Assembly (NCBI GenBank): GCA_023426435.1
Contig: JAFAAS010000021.1
Coordinates: forward strand, 9,993-73,992
Origin: Verrucomicrobiota bacterium
GTDB taxonomy: Bacteria; Verrucomicrobiota; Verrucomicrobiia; Opitutales; Opitutaceae
Reading direction: 5' to 3'
DNA: 64,000 nucleotides
In this document: positions 49,411 through 58,802 of the stretch, piece after piece
Position numbering within the stretch: position 1 is the first letter of the stretch
Layout of the letters: each line of letters starts with the position of its first letter
Position numbers and translations under genes: made by a program
The notes under the pieces: model-generated
Database searches by the model: none
What the model was told of the DNA's origin: nothing
Seen by the model: only the letters and a program-made list of their open reading frames with translations

Positions 49411-52014
49411 CTACTCCGCGCCCGCCCCCGTCTGCTCCGACTCCGCTTGCGAGGTCAACTGCACCAATCCGCGCAACGACGTGAAATGCTGACTGAGGTC
49501 GAAATCGCCGCCCAGCCCGCCGATCAGTTTGTCGAACAAATCCTTCTTCTCCTCCTTCAACGCCTGGATCCGCTCCTCGATCGTGCCTTCCGTCACCATG
49601 CGATAAACGAACACCGTATTCGTCTGCCCGATGCGGTGCACGCGATCGACCGCCTGCGCTTCCACCGCCGGATTCCACCAGGGATCCAACAGGAAAACGT
49701 AATCCGCCGCGTGCAACGTGATGCCCGTGCCCGCCGCCTTCAACGACACCAACATCGCCGCCGCCCCGGTCGAGGTCTGGAACTGCTGCACCGGCTTCAA
49801 GCGATCCAGCGTCATCCCCGTCAGCTCGAATCGCGGCAAATCCGGGAAATTCAAAGCCAGCGCCTCGCGCACGCGATCGAGCAACATCACGAACTGCGAA
49901 AAGATCACCACTTTGTGACCGCTGCCGATCACTTCGGTCAGCTTCTCCACCAGCAGGTTGATCTTGCCCGAATCCGACAAGGGCGACTTCAGCCACGGCA
50001 GCATGTCCGGATCGCAGCAGGTCTGCCGCAGACGCGTGAGCAACGCCAGGAAGCCGAACGATTTCTCCCGCATCGCCGCGCTCACGTCGTCGCCCAACCG
50101 CTCCAAACCTTCCGCGCAGATCCGCGCATATTCGGCGCGCTGCACATCCGTGAGCGGACACAGCAGATCCATCTCCATCTTCGGCGGCAGCTCCGTCGCC
50201 ACCTGACTCTTCGTGCGCCGCAAAATGAACGGCGCCAGTTGCGCGCGCAGCCGCTCGATCGTCCCAACCCGATCCGCCACCAGGGCATTCTCGAAACTCG
50301 ACCGCGACCCCAGCAGGCCCGGCAGCAGAAACCGGAAGATGCTCCAAAGATCGAGCTGCCGGTTTTCCAGCGGCGTGCCCGTCAAAACAATCCGATGCTG
50401 CGCGCGCACCGCGAAACAGGTCTGCGTCACTTTCGCATCCGGATTCTTGATGAACTGACCTTCATCCAACACGGCATATCCAAACTCATACCCAGGCAAA
50501 ATCTCGCGGTGCTTCCGCAACTGCGTGTAGCTCGCGAGCCAGATCACATTGTCCGAACGCGTCGAAAAATCGTGCCCGGTCTTCAACACGTCCACTTTCA
50601 GATCGGGCTGAAACTTCGCGATCTCCTCACGCCACACCGGCACCACGCTCGCCGGACAAACGATCAAGCTCGGCTTGTTCGCGATCGGCCGCGTCGCCAG
50701 CAGCGTGATCACTTGCAGCGTCTTGCCCAAGCCCATCTCGTCGGCCAGCAGGCCGTGACATCCCACGTCGCAAAGATGCGCCATCCACTCGACGCCGCGC
50801 CGCTGATATGGACGCAAGATCTCCGGCAACGCCGGCGGCGCTTCCGGCGCCGCGAGCACCTTCTGCCGCCACGCCTCAATCTCCGGCGACAAGGTCAGCT
50901 TCAATCGCGCATCGTTGAACAACGAAAACACCAGATACGGCGAAACCGCGTCTTCCGTCCGCGCTTCCGCGAGATTGTCACGCCACGCGCTGAACGACGC
51001 CCACTTGTCCCCCGCCAGCGCCACGATGCCCACACTCGGCAAGATCACCGGCGCTCCGCCTTTCTTCAGCAGCGCACTCACTTCCGCATCCGTCAGCATC
51101 CGCTCGCCCGCCCGGAAAATCCACCGGAGGTTCAACCCCGTCACGTCGCTCGCCGCCGCTCCCGCGCCATTTGCCGCGCCCGAAATTTTCGCCTCCGCCA
51201 CCGCTTCGATTTCGATCGCGCGCGTGCCTTTCAACAGATTCGCCGCTTTGTCGTCCAACTCCACCGCGAACATCTTCTTCCACGCGGGCAGCACGACTTT
51301 CAGGAAATTCGGAATCTCCACCAGCGACTCCATCAAATACACGCCGGTCTCCTGATGATAAAGGAAGTGCGCCTTGCGCGCATACGCCGCCAAACCGATC
51401 AGCTTCGCGCGTTCACCCGACGACACATGGCCGCTGCCGTTCGCGTGCGCCGCCGCCCCCAGCGCCGGATGACGCGTCTTGCCATCCGCTTCCGCCCAAT
51501 ACGCCTGAAAGGTCAGCCCCGCTGTCTTGGTCTTGAACACCAGCAACAGCGTCCGCGAAGCCGCGCCGTTTTTTCCATTCGTGCCGGTCGCGCCATTCCC
51601 TTCTGCACCGGCCTGCGACGAATGTCCGTTCGTCTCCGCCGCTTTGGCCGCGCCATTCGCTCCCCCTTCGCTCGGCAACGGCGAAATCTCGTCCGCCACG
51701 AGTTCCTCGATCTCGTGCAAGCCCGCAACCGCCAACGCATGCGCCACGTCGCGATCCGTGGTCGACGAGCGCACCGACAGCCCCGTCGGCCCCCACTCGA
51801 TCACCGCATACTCATCCTTCTTCTCCACGCGGCGGTGGATGATCGCGTCCTTCGCCGTCAACTCCAGCTCCCGCACCTGTCCGTCGACGTAGATGCGTCG
51901 CCCTTGCTCAAGTTGTTCCGCAGTAAAGCCCGCCGCCCAATCGTTTTCCAGCCGATCGAACCAAAATTCCAAGGACTGGGGTGTGTAGACGCGCTTGGGA
52001 CCGTGCGACTGCAT
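49411..52014 (-). CDS. SNF2-family DEAD/DEAH-like helicase
   Basis: ATG 52014 gives 867 residues. The N-terminal 400 residues are a family-specific region with a Gly/Asn/Ala-rich linker. The ATPase follows: LRPYQRRGVEWMAHL, ADEMGLGKTLQ (motif I), VLDEGQFIKN (motif II), LTGTPLENRQLDLWSIF. The C-terminal lobe has VVIFSQFVMLLDRV, LVSLKAAGTGITL and VDRVHRIGQT. Bacterial SNF2 proteins move on double-stranded DNA and can influence RNA polymerase recycling. No restriction or defence partner is nearby. Confidence 0.92.
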   Translation of the reverse strand: MQSHGPKRVYTPQSLEFWFDRLENDWAAGFTAEQLEQGRRIYVDGQVRELELTAKDAIIHRRVEKKDEYAVIEWGPTGLSVRSSTTDRDVAHALAVAGLHEIEELVADEISPLPSEGGANGAAKAAETNGHSSQAGAEGNGATGTNGKNGAASRTLLLVFKTKTAGLTFQAYWAEADGKTRHPALGAAAHANGSGHVSSGERAKLIGLAAYARKAHFLYHQETGVYLMESLVEIPNFLKVVLPAWKKMFAVELDDKAANLLKGTRAIEIEAVAEAKISGAANGAGAAASDVTGLNLRWIFRAGERMLTDAEVSALLKKGGAPVILPSVGIVALAGDKWASFSAWRDNLAEARTEDAVSPYLVFSLFNDARLKLTLSPEIEAWRQKVLAAPEAPPALPEILRPYQRRGVEWMAHLCDVGCHGLLADEMGLGKTLQVITLLATRPIANKPSLIVCPASVVPVWREEIAKFQPDLKVDVLKTGHDFSTRSDNVIWLASYTQLRKHREILPGYEFGYAVLDEGQFIKNPDAKVTQTCFAVRAQHRIVLTGTPLENRQLDLWSIFRFLLPGLLGSRSSFENALVADRVGTIERLRAQLAPFILRRTKSQVATELPPKMEMDLLCPLTDVQRAEYARICAEGLERLGDDVSAAMREKSFGFLALLTRLRQTCCDPDMLPWLKSPLSDSGKINLLVEKLTEVIGSGHKVVIFSQFVMLLDRVREALALNFPDLPRFELTGMTLDRLKPVQQFQTSTGAAAMLVSLKAAGTGITLHAADYVFLLDPWWNPAVEAQAVDRVHRIGQTNTVFVYRMVTEGTIEERIQALKEEKKDLFDKLIGGLGGDFDLSQHFTSLRGLVQLTSQAESEQTGAGAE

Positions 52015-52176
52015 TACGCGAAAAGGGGCGACGCTAGAATTCGGCTCAGGTGGTGCAATCCCGAAGTAAGGATTTTTCCCCGGTCGCGTTTTTTCACACG
52101 CGCGCAACCCCGCTCCCGCCTTCACGCCCTGCCCGCCGCGAAACTCACGGCGCGCGAACGTCGGCACCGCAAGCAC

Positions 52177-52344
52177 TCACACCGACTCCGCCAAAATTTC
52201 CTTTTCCGCTTCCCTCCAAAAATCGCGCTCTCCCCGCGCATTCTCGCTGCGCATCAGTTCATCCGCGCGCCGCGCCACACTCAGCAAGAGTCGCAGAATT
52301 TCATCCACCACCACACCTTCGAAGCTCACTTCAGCATTGTTCAT
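52177..52344 (-). CDS. small conserved-looking protein upstream of the SNF2 gene
   Basis: ATG 52344 opens 55 residues: MNNAEVSFEGVVVDEILRLL then SVARRADELMRSENARGERD and FWREAEKEILAESV. It is helical and acidic with a RDFWREAEKEIL end that recalls DUF2934-like proteins. It lies between kdtA and the helicase on the same strand. Function unknown. Confidence 0.6.
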   Translation of the reverse strand: MNNAEVSFEGVVVDEILRLLLSVARRADELMRSENARGERDFWREAEKEILAESV

Positions 52345-52431
52345 GGCGACGCAGTTTGCCTCCTCGCCATGTCGGCGCCGCGACGTCCGCGTAACAAAAA
52401 CGCAACGACGCGCCCGCGCCCGCGCCGCCCC

Positions 52432-53718
52432 TCAACGCTTCGCCAGTTCCTCTCGCAACACCGCAAGTGTTCGCTCCACCGCGCCAGCATTCGCGCGCTG
52501 CCAGTTCGCCGCCGCCGACGCCACGTTCGCGCGTCTCGTCGCATCGTCCAGCAGCGCCTTCACTTCCGCGCTCAACGCATACTCGTCCGCCACCTGCACC
52601 GCTCCGCCGCACTCCACCAACTCGCGCGCAATCGTCCGAAAATTGCTCATCGCCGGCCCGAACACGATCGGCTTCCCCAACGCCGCCGCCTCCACCGGCG
52701 TCTGCCCGCCTTCATTCGGCGGCAGGCTTTTTCCCACGAAGACCAAATCCGCCACTTGCGTCAGTTTCTGCAGCTCGCCCGTGGTGTCGCCGATCGCAAC
52801 CTGTACGCGCTCTTTCGCCCCGCCGTGCGAGCGCAAATGATAACTCGCGCCCGCCGTCCGCACCAATCTCTCGATCTCTGGCCGCCGCTCCGCATGCCGC
52901 GGCACGAGCAGCAACGCGCATCGCGTTCCCGCCTTGTTCAACTCCGCCCACACGCCCAACAACGCTTCTTCCTCGCCGGGCCAGGTCGACGAGCCAAGCA
53001 ACACCCGCTCCTCCTCCCCCAAACCCAACTCCCGCCGCAACGCCCTTTTCTCTTCCTCCGTCAATCGCGCGATTTTCACGTCGAGCTTCAGATTGCCGGT
53101 GTTCGTCACGCGCTCCGCGGGCACGCCGAGTTCCCGCAACCGCCGCTCGTCCTGCGCCGAGCTCGCCAGCAGGCGCGCGATTCCGTTCAACACCGCGCCG
53201 CGCGCGACGCCGAATCGCTGCATCCTCCGAAAGGTCCTGTCCGACATCCGCGCATTGATGCAGATCACCGGAACACCGCGTGTAACCGCTTGGTGGATAT
53301 GCTCAGGCCAGCGTTCACCCTCCGTCAGAACCGTCAAATCCGGCGCCACCGCCCGCCACGCCCGCACCGAGAAGGGCCACCAATCGATCGGAAAATAGCC
53401 AATCCCAATCGCGAGGTGCGCATATCGACCGACCGCCACCCGATAACCCGTGCTCGTCGTGGTCGTCAGATAAATCTCCACGCCGCCTTCCTTCACCAGC
53501 GCCTCGAGCAACGGTCCGATCGCGAGCACTTCACCGACACTCACCGCCTGCACCCACACGCGTCGCACGCGCGGCCGTTTCGCCGGCAATCCACCATGCG
53601 CGCCAAACCGCTGCCCAAACTTGTCGCGATATCCCCCGCGCCGCCGCATCCGCAACAAATACCGCGGCGCCAGGATCAGCAGCGCCGGCAGGAAGAGCAG
53701 TCGATAAAGCCAAAGCAT
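52432..53718 (-). CDS. waaA: 3-deoxy-D-manno-octulosonic acid transferase
   Basis: A 428-residue GT-B enzyme with an N-terminal anchor helix (LYRLLFLPALLILAPRYLLR). VWVQAVSVGEVLAIGPLLEA, VLTEGERWPEHIHQAVTRGV, TGNLKLDVK, GSSTWPGEEEALLGVW and FVGKSLPPNEGGQTPVEAAA are Kdo-transferase signatures. It attaches Kdo to lipid A, so the organism makes lipopolysaccharide. Complete length. Confidence 0.93.
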   Translation of the reverse strand: MLWLYRLLFLPALLILAPRYLLRMRRRGGYRDKFGQRFGAHGGLPAKRPRVRRVWVQAVSVGEVLAIGPLLEALVKEGGVEIYLTTTTSTGYRVAVGRYAHLAIGIGYFPIDWWPFSVRAWRAVAPDLTVLTEGERWPEHIHQAVTRGVPVICINARMSDRTFRRMQRFGVARGAVLNGIARLLASSAQDERRLRELGVPAERVTNTGNLKLDVKIARLTEEEKRALRRELGLGEEERVLLGSSTWPGEEEALLGVWAELNKAGTRCALLLVPRHAERRPEIERLVRTAGASYHLRSHGGAKERVQVAIGDTTGELQKLTQVADLVFVGKSLPPNEGGQTPVEAAALGKPIVFGPAMSNFRTIARELVECGGAVQVADEYALSAEVKALLDDATRRANVASAAANWQRANAGAVERTLAVLREELAKR

Positions 53719-53870
53719 GGAGGTCCGGGTCGTCGGCAGGTCACTTCAAAACCCCGCCTTCCCTTTTCCGAGCCTTTTGTGCGCGCGTTTCACATTCTTT
53801 AAACGCACTTCACGGGCTCTTCCCGGGATTTCGGAGTGACTCCTTTTCCGCGCCTTCAAAATTACTCGCG

Positions 53871-56744
53871 ATGGTCCTCTTCAGCCGCGGGTTTGTCATC
53901 CTCGCTTTGCTTGCGCTCGCACCGCTTTGCGCGGCCGCCTGGCCGCACGAATCCAGCGATCTTCCTCCGCATCCGGACGCCCGCTTTGGCACCCTCCCCA
54001 ACGGCCTCCGCTACGTCGTCCTCTCCAACGCCGAGCCGCGCGACCACGTCGCCCTTCGCCTGATCGTCCTCGCCGGTTCGCTCCACGAGCAGGAAAGCGA
54101 ACGCGGCTACGCGCACTTCGTCGAACACATGGCCTTCGCCAGCACGCGTCGTTTTCCGCGTCACAGCATTGTCGATACGCTGCAACGTCACGGGATCGCG
54201 TTCGGCGCCGACGCCACCGCGTTCACGTTTCCCACTCACACCGTCTATCAAATCGACGCTCCCCTCGATCCGGCCGGCGAACGTCTCGACCAGGCACTTT
54301 CCGCACTGCGCGAATTCGCCAGCGAACAAACCTTCGATCCCGACTCGCTCGAACGCGAACGGGGCGTCATCGCAAGCGAGCGTCGCGCCCGCGATCACTG
54401 GCACACCCGCGCCTCCCTGGCTCGCGAAAACTTCATCCACCCGTCCGACCTCCGCACGCGGCGAAATCCCATCGGCGACGAAACCGTGATCGCCCGCGCC
54501 GACCCCACCGCCCTGCGCACGTTTTACGAAGCCTGGTATCGTCCCGACAACGCCATCCTCCTCGCCGTTGGCGACCTCCCCGCCGCCTCCCTCGAACAAC
54601 AAGTCCGCGACCACTTCGCATCCTGGTCTGCCCCCGCCGCTCCTCTTCCATCGCCGCCCGACCGCGGGGCCTCCGCCAATCCCGCCCAACTCGCCTCCTT
54701 CGTCTGCGCCGAACCCGCCGCTGGCGCACTGTCCCTCGAGCTCGTCTCGATTCTCCCCGGTCCGGGCGGCTTCGAAACCTCCGCCAGCCGCATCGCGGCG
54801 ATGCGCCGCGAAATCGTCGTCACGATGCTTCACGAGCGTCTGCAACAACTTCGCCGCGACCATTCGCGCGACTTCGGCACCGCGGGCGCGTTCACGCGCG
54901 AGGACGGACAACATCACTCCGAATTCATTCTCGCGCTCGACTCCGCCACGTCCGCGTGGTCCGCCGCCGCTTCTGCTCTGGGTCGCGAATGGCGCCGCGC
55001 CTACGAGCTGGGTTTCAGCACCGAGGAAATCGCCGCCGCCGCCCGCGCCGTTCGCCGCCGCTTCGAACACGCCGCGTCTTCCTCCGAATCTTCGCGCGAT
55101 CTCGCCGATCGTTTCGCCTTCACCATCGTCGCCGACCAGATCCCGTCTTCCTGGACACAACTCGCCGAAAGCATGGAAGCCGCGCTCGCAACGCTCACGC
55201 CGGAATCCTCGCGCGATCTGTTTCGCACCATGTGGCCGCCGGACGCTTCGTTTCTCTTCGGCCTCGGCAATCTCCCGCTCGCCGATCCCGCGCCCGCCCT
55301 CGCCGTTTCCTATCGCGCCGGTGTCGCCGACAAACTGCTGGCGCTACCGCACCCGCCACCGACCGAGCTCCATTACACACCCGCCGTATCCGCCGGACCC
55401 ATACGCCGTCGCTCGCACGTTGCCGATCTCGATCTCCACCTGGTCGAATTCGCGAACGGCGTTCGCCTGAATCTCAAACGCACCGACTCCACGCGCAACA
55501 GCGTCTCTCTTCGCGCTCGCGTCGGCTCAGGCCGTCTCGGCCAACCCGAACATCTGCCCGGCCTCGCCCTTCTCGCTGGCGCTTACGTCAACGACGCCGG
55601 CGTCGGTCGTCATCCAGGTCATGAGCTCCAGCGTTTCGTCGACGAACGCAACTTCGCCCTGTCCTTCCACGCCGACGAAGACGCGTTCATCTTCTCCGGC
55701 GGATCCGCCTCCGCATCCCTGCCCGACTTGCTCCAACTTCTCAGCGCGTATCTCAGCGATCCCGCGTGGCGCCCCGACGAATTCGACGCCGCGCAGCGTC
55801 GCGTCATCTCCCATTTCCACGACTCCTTGCATGAGCCGTCCTCGTCTCTGCAGATCGCCGCCGCGCGCGTGATTTCCCGCAACGATCCTCGGTTCACCTT
55901 GCCCGCGCCGTCCGACACCAACGCGCGCACGCTCGCCGAGCTCATGAACTGGATCGATCCCGAGCTCCGGTCCGGCGGCGTTGAGATCGGACTCGTCGGC
56001 GATTTCGACCTCGAAGCCACCCTCGACTTCGCCGCCCGCACGCTCGGCGCTCTCCCGCCTCGCGCCGCGCGCCCGGTTGAGCGCAACACCCGCGCCGCCG
56101 TCCGCTTCGAACGAAAGCCCGGACGCTGGCAGTCCTCCGTCGATTCAAACATCCCGCGCGCCGCTCTCCGCGCGCAATGGCCCGTCCGCGGCTGCGGCGA
56201 CATCCACCAGCGGCGGCGGCTCGAAACGCTCGCCGCGATTTTCCAAAACCGCGTTCGCCGCGAAGTCCGCGAACAACTCGGCGCCACCTACGATCCCGCC
56301 GCCGAGATCTTCAGCGGCGACACACTTCGCGACGACGGTTACCTCCTGATCGAGTTTTCGCTCAATCCCGCCGACACCTCTCGTCTCGCGCAGCGCCTCG
56401 TCGACATCGCCGCCGATCTCGCCGCCCACGGCGTATCCGAAGAAGAACTTCAAGCCGTCGTTCAACCTCGTCTCGCGGAAAACGCCGCCCGCCTCCGCGA
56501 CCACGGCTACTGGCTCTTCAACGTCCTCTCCGCCGCCCAAACGCAGCCGGCCCGCCTCGAATGGCCGCGCACGCGCCACGACGACTATGCGCGCATCACG
56601 CGCCGCCAAATCCGCAAAACCGCCGCCACCTTCCTCGCTCCGTCGCGCGCCCAGCTTTTCGTCGCCGCTCCCGCTTCACCGGACCGCGCCTCCGCACTCG
56701 CCGTCCAGTCTTCCCTTCCCGCCCCGCGTGGCGGATCCCATTGA
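53871..56744 (+). CDS. secreted M16-family zinc metallopeptidase
   Basis: A 957-residue insulinase-like protease with a signal peptide (MVLFSRGFVILALLALAPLC). The inverted zinc site is H82-FV-E85-H86 (YAHFVEHMAFAS), with Glu163 77 residues on as third ligand (LERERGVIASE). A second, inactive-looking M16 half follows (QRFVDERNFALSFHADEDAF and TLAELMNWIDPELRSGG). It probably cleaves peptides in the periplasm. Its TGA stop overlaps the TTG start of the GH43 gene. Confidence 0.92.
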   Translation: MVLFSRGFVILALLALAPLCAAAWPHESSDLPPHPDARFGTLPNGLRYVVLSNAEPRDHVALRLIVLAGSLHEQESERGYAHFVEHMAFASTRRFPRHSIVDTLQRHGIAFGADATAFTFPTHTVYQIDAPLDPAGERLDQALSALREFASEQTFDPDSLERERGVIASERRARDHWHTRASLARENFIHPSDLRTRRNPIGDETVIARADPTALRTFYEAWYRPDNAILLAVGDLPAASLEQQVRDHFASWSAPAAPLPSPPDRGASANPAQLASFVCAEPAAGALSLELVSILPGPGGFETSASRIAAMRREIVVTMLHERLQQLRRDHSRDFGTAGAFTREDGQHHSEFILALDSATSAWSAAASALGREWRRAYELGFSTEEIAAAARAVRRRFEHAASSSESSRDLADRFAFTIVADQIPSSWTQLAESMEAALATLTPESSRDLFRTMWPPDASFLFGLGNLPLADPAPALAVSYRAGVADKLLALPHPPPTELHYTPAVSAGPIRRRSHVADLDLHLVEFANGVRLNLKRTDSTRNSVSLRARVGSGRLGQPEHLPGLALLAGAYVNDAGVGRHPGHELQRFVDERNFALSFHADEDAFIFSGGSASASLPDLLQLLSAYLSDPAWRPDEFDAAQRRVISHFHDSLHEPSSSLQIAAARVISRNDPRFTLPAPSDTNARTLAELMNWIDPELRSGGVEIGLVGDFDLEATLDFAARTLGALPPRAARPVERNTRAAVRFERKPGRWQSSVDSNIPRAALRAQWPVRGCGDIHQRRRLETLAAIFQNRVRREVREQLGATYDPAAEIFSGDTLRDDGYLLIEFSLNPADTSRLAQRLVDIAADLAAHGVSEEELQAVVQPRLAENAARLRDHGYWLFNVLSAAQTQPARLEWPRTRHDDYARITRRQIRKTAATFLAPSRAQLFVAAPASPDRASALAVQSSLPAPRGGSH

Positions 56745-57700
56745 GCTCCATCGTTCCGTCCGCGCCCGCCGCGCCGGCGCGCACCGTTGCCGCGCCTCGT
56801 CCGCAAACCGCCGCCGCACAGCTCCTCATTCCCGCTCCCGCGCAGGACCCTCACGTTCACTTCCACGCGGATCGTTACTACTACACGGAATCGTCGCCGA
56901 CCGGCATCTTCGTCCGCACCGCCGAGAACTTCTCCGAATTCGGATCGTCCTCTCGCCGCCGTGTCTGGTCGCCGCCCGCCACCGGCCCCGTTTCACGCAA
57001 TCTCTGGGCTCCCGAACTCCACTGCATCGACGGACGCCACTACATCTATTTCGCCGCCGACGACGGCCACAACGCCCACCATCGCATGTGGGTCCTCGGC
57101 GCCCTCAGCGACGATCCCGCCGGCGACTATGCGCTGATCGGTTCCCTCGACACCCAGGGCTGGGCGATCGACGGAACCACCTTCACCGCCCGCTCCGGCG
57201 ATCGCTTCTTCGTCTGGTCCGGCTGGCCCGGCGATCGCGACGGATGCCAGAACCTCTACATCGCGCAGATGAAAAACGCGCGCGAGCTCGCCACCCCACG
57301 CGCACTCCTCGCCACCCCCGACGAAACATGGGAGCGCCACGCCATGCCCATCTGCGAAGGTCCACAAATCCTCCAGCGCGACGGCCGCACGTTTATCGTC
57401 TATTCCGCCAGCGGTTCCTGGACTCCGCATTACTGCCTCGGCCTTCTGGAACACACCGGCCGCGATCTCCTCAACGCTTCCCACTGGTTCAAGCACGGCC
57501 GCATCTTCTCTCCCAACAACCACACGTTCGGCGCCGGCCACTGTGGCTTCACCTCCACTCGCGCGGGCGAGGACTGGATCCTGTATCACGCCAAAACTTC
57601 GCGCCGCCCCGGTTGGCAGGACCGCGAAGTGCGCGCTCAACCGTTCACGTGGTCTGCCACCGGCCTGCCGATCTTCCAATCGCCGGCGTCTCTCGCGTGA
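56741..57700 (+). CDS. GH43-family glycosidase
   Basis: The frame has no ATG near its 5' end. The TTG at 56741 overlaps the protease stop as TTGA, so coupling is likely, giving 319 residues. The five-bladed propeller triad of GH43 is present: Asp36 (AQDPHVHF, base), Asp144 (WAIDGTTF) and Glu206 (ICEGPQIL, acid). ELHCIDGRHYIYFAADDG is typical. Likely an arabinofuranosidase or xylosidase. No signal peptide is seen. It ends 6 bases before the convergent exosortase gene. Confidence 0.82.
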   Translation: MSSIVPSAPAAPARTVAAPRPQTAAAQLLIPAPAQDPHVHFHADRYYYTESSPTGIFVRTAENFSEFGSSSRRRVWSPPATGPVSRNLWAPELHCIDGRHYIYFAADDGHNAHHRMWVLGALSDDPAGDYALIGSLDTQGWAIDGTTFTARSGDRFFVWSGWPGDRDGCQNLYIAQMKNARELATPRALLATPDETWERHAMPICEGPQILQRDGRTFIVYSASGSWTPHYCLGLLEHTGRDLLNASHWFKHGRIFSPNNHTFGAGHCGFTSTRAGEDWILYHAKTSRRPGWQDREVRAQPFTWSATGLPIFQSPASLA

Positions 57701-57706
57701 CTCCCC

Positions 57707-58714
57707 TCAGTCCGAACGAAGCGGAACCTCCACTTCCTCTTCCTCGGAAAATCGCAGATTGAACAGCGGCAGCAGGCACAACAGGCCCGCAACCGTCAGC
57801 CCCAGCACCGCATACCCGGCCGCGTCATGCACGACGCCGCCGATCGCCTCCGGGCCGTGCTGATAAGCCCAGCCGGTCAGAAACAATCCGCGCACCAGAT
57901 TCGTCAAAAACGCGAACGCCATCGCCGCCGCCACCAGCGCGATCTTTTTCCACAACTTCTCCAGGAACACCGCCCCCAGAAACGATCCTGCAAACAAACA
58001 CGCCGTCAGCGAACGAATCCCCGAGCACGCATCCTCCACCCCGATCTTCCCCGTCGGCAGCACCAGCACGTTTCCTTGCTGCTCGAGCGGCAGTCTCAGA
58101 AAATCGAATACAAACGAAACCACCGTCACCACCTTCCTCAAGAGGAAGAGATTCAGCTGATTCTCGATCACCGACACCATCGGCGCCGACACCAGCCACA
58201 CCAGCGCGGGAAACAAAAACAATCCCGTCAGCTTGACCCGGCTGTCCGTCCAAATCCCCGCCACGCCCGTCACGCGCTTTCCTTCACCGCGTTCCGGCGC
58301 ATTCAGAAAAATGAGCGGCAACACGATTCCCGCCGCCCCCAGCGTGATCGCCAGCGTCCCGGGATGCGACGACCCCGCGCCCGCACGGTAAAACGCGCCG
58401 AGCAAAAACAACAGCACGCCCCCGGTCACCATCCCGCCTGCGACGACGCGCAACACCCACTTCGCCGCGCCTTCCGCTCGCACGCTTTCCGCGTTTCGAC
58501 ACTCCGCCACCGCCGCCAAAATCCGGTTCCACCGATCGAAAACCACGAACGCCACAAACGCCGGCACCAGCCACCCGAAGCTGTAATCCTCCTTCGTGCT
58601 CCACCAGTGCGACTGATCCCAGGCGACAAACGCCAGAAACCCCGCGCTCAATCCCAGCGCCGCCGCAAACGGCGCCGTCAGGTCAGCACTCAGCCGTTGC
58701 CACGCGCCTTTCAT
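57707..58714 (-). CDS. exosortase/archaeosortase-family protein
   Basis: A 335-residue membrane protein with about eight helices. The catalytic triad of exosortases is present: Cys230 (EDACSGIRSL), Arg275 (TNLVRGLFLT) and His296 (VVHDAAGY). These transpeptidase-like enzymes cleave the C-terminal sorting signal of PEP-CTERM-type proteins and anchor them to the envelope. No obvious sorting-signal protein or EPS genes lie beside it in this window. It follows the second KAS II by 88 bases. Confidence 0.88.
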   Translation of the reverse strand: MKGAWQRLSADLTAPFAAALGLSAGFLAFVAWDQSHWWSTKEDYSFGWLVPAFVAFVVFDRWNRILAAVAECRNAESVRAEGAAKWVLRVVAGGMVTGGVLLFLLGAFYRAGAGSSHPGTLAITLGAAGIVLPLIFLNAPERGEGKRVTGVAGIWTDSRVKLTGLFLFPALVWLVSAPMVSVIENQLNLFLLRKVVTVVSFVFDFLRLPLEQQGNVLVLPTGKIGVEDACSGIRSLTACLFAGSFLGAVFLEKLWKKIALVAAAMAFAFLTNLVRGLFLTGWAYQHGPEAIGGVVHDAAGYAVLGLTVAGLLCLLPLFNLRFSEEEEVEVPLRSD

Positions 58715-58802
58715 GCGCGACCGCGTTTCGTCATCAACATGGCCGCGACCACACCAGCCTGCCTCCCGCCTGTCAAAGCGCGACGACTCTCGCGGACATC
58801 GC

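Noticed and set aside
49288..53802. 1504-residue + strand frame rich in Arg, His, Gln
   Set aside because: It lies antisense to the SNF2 helicase and kdtA genes, with no domain and a shadow-like composition.
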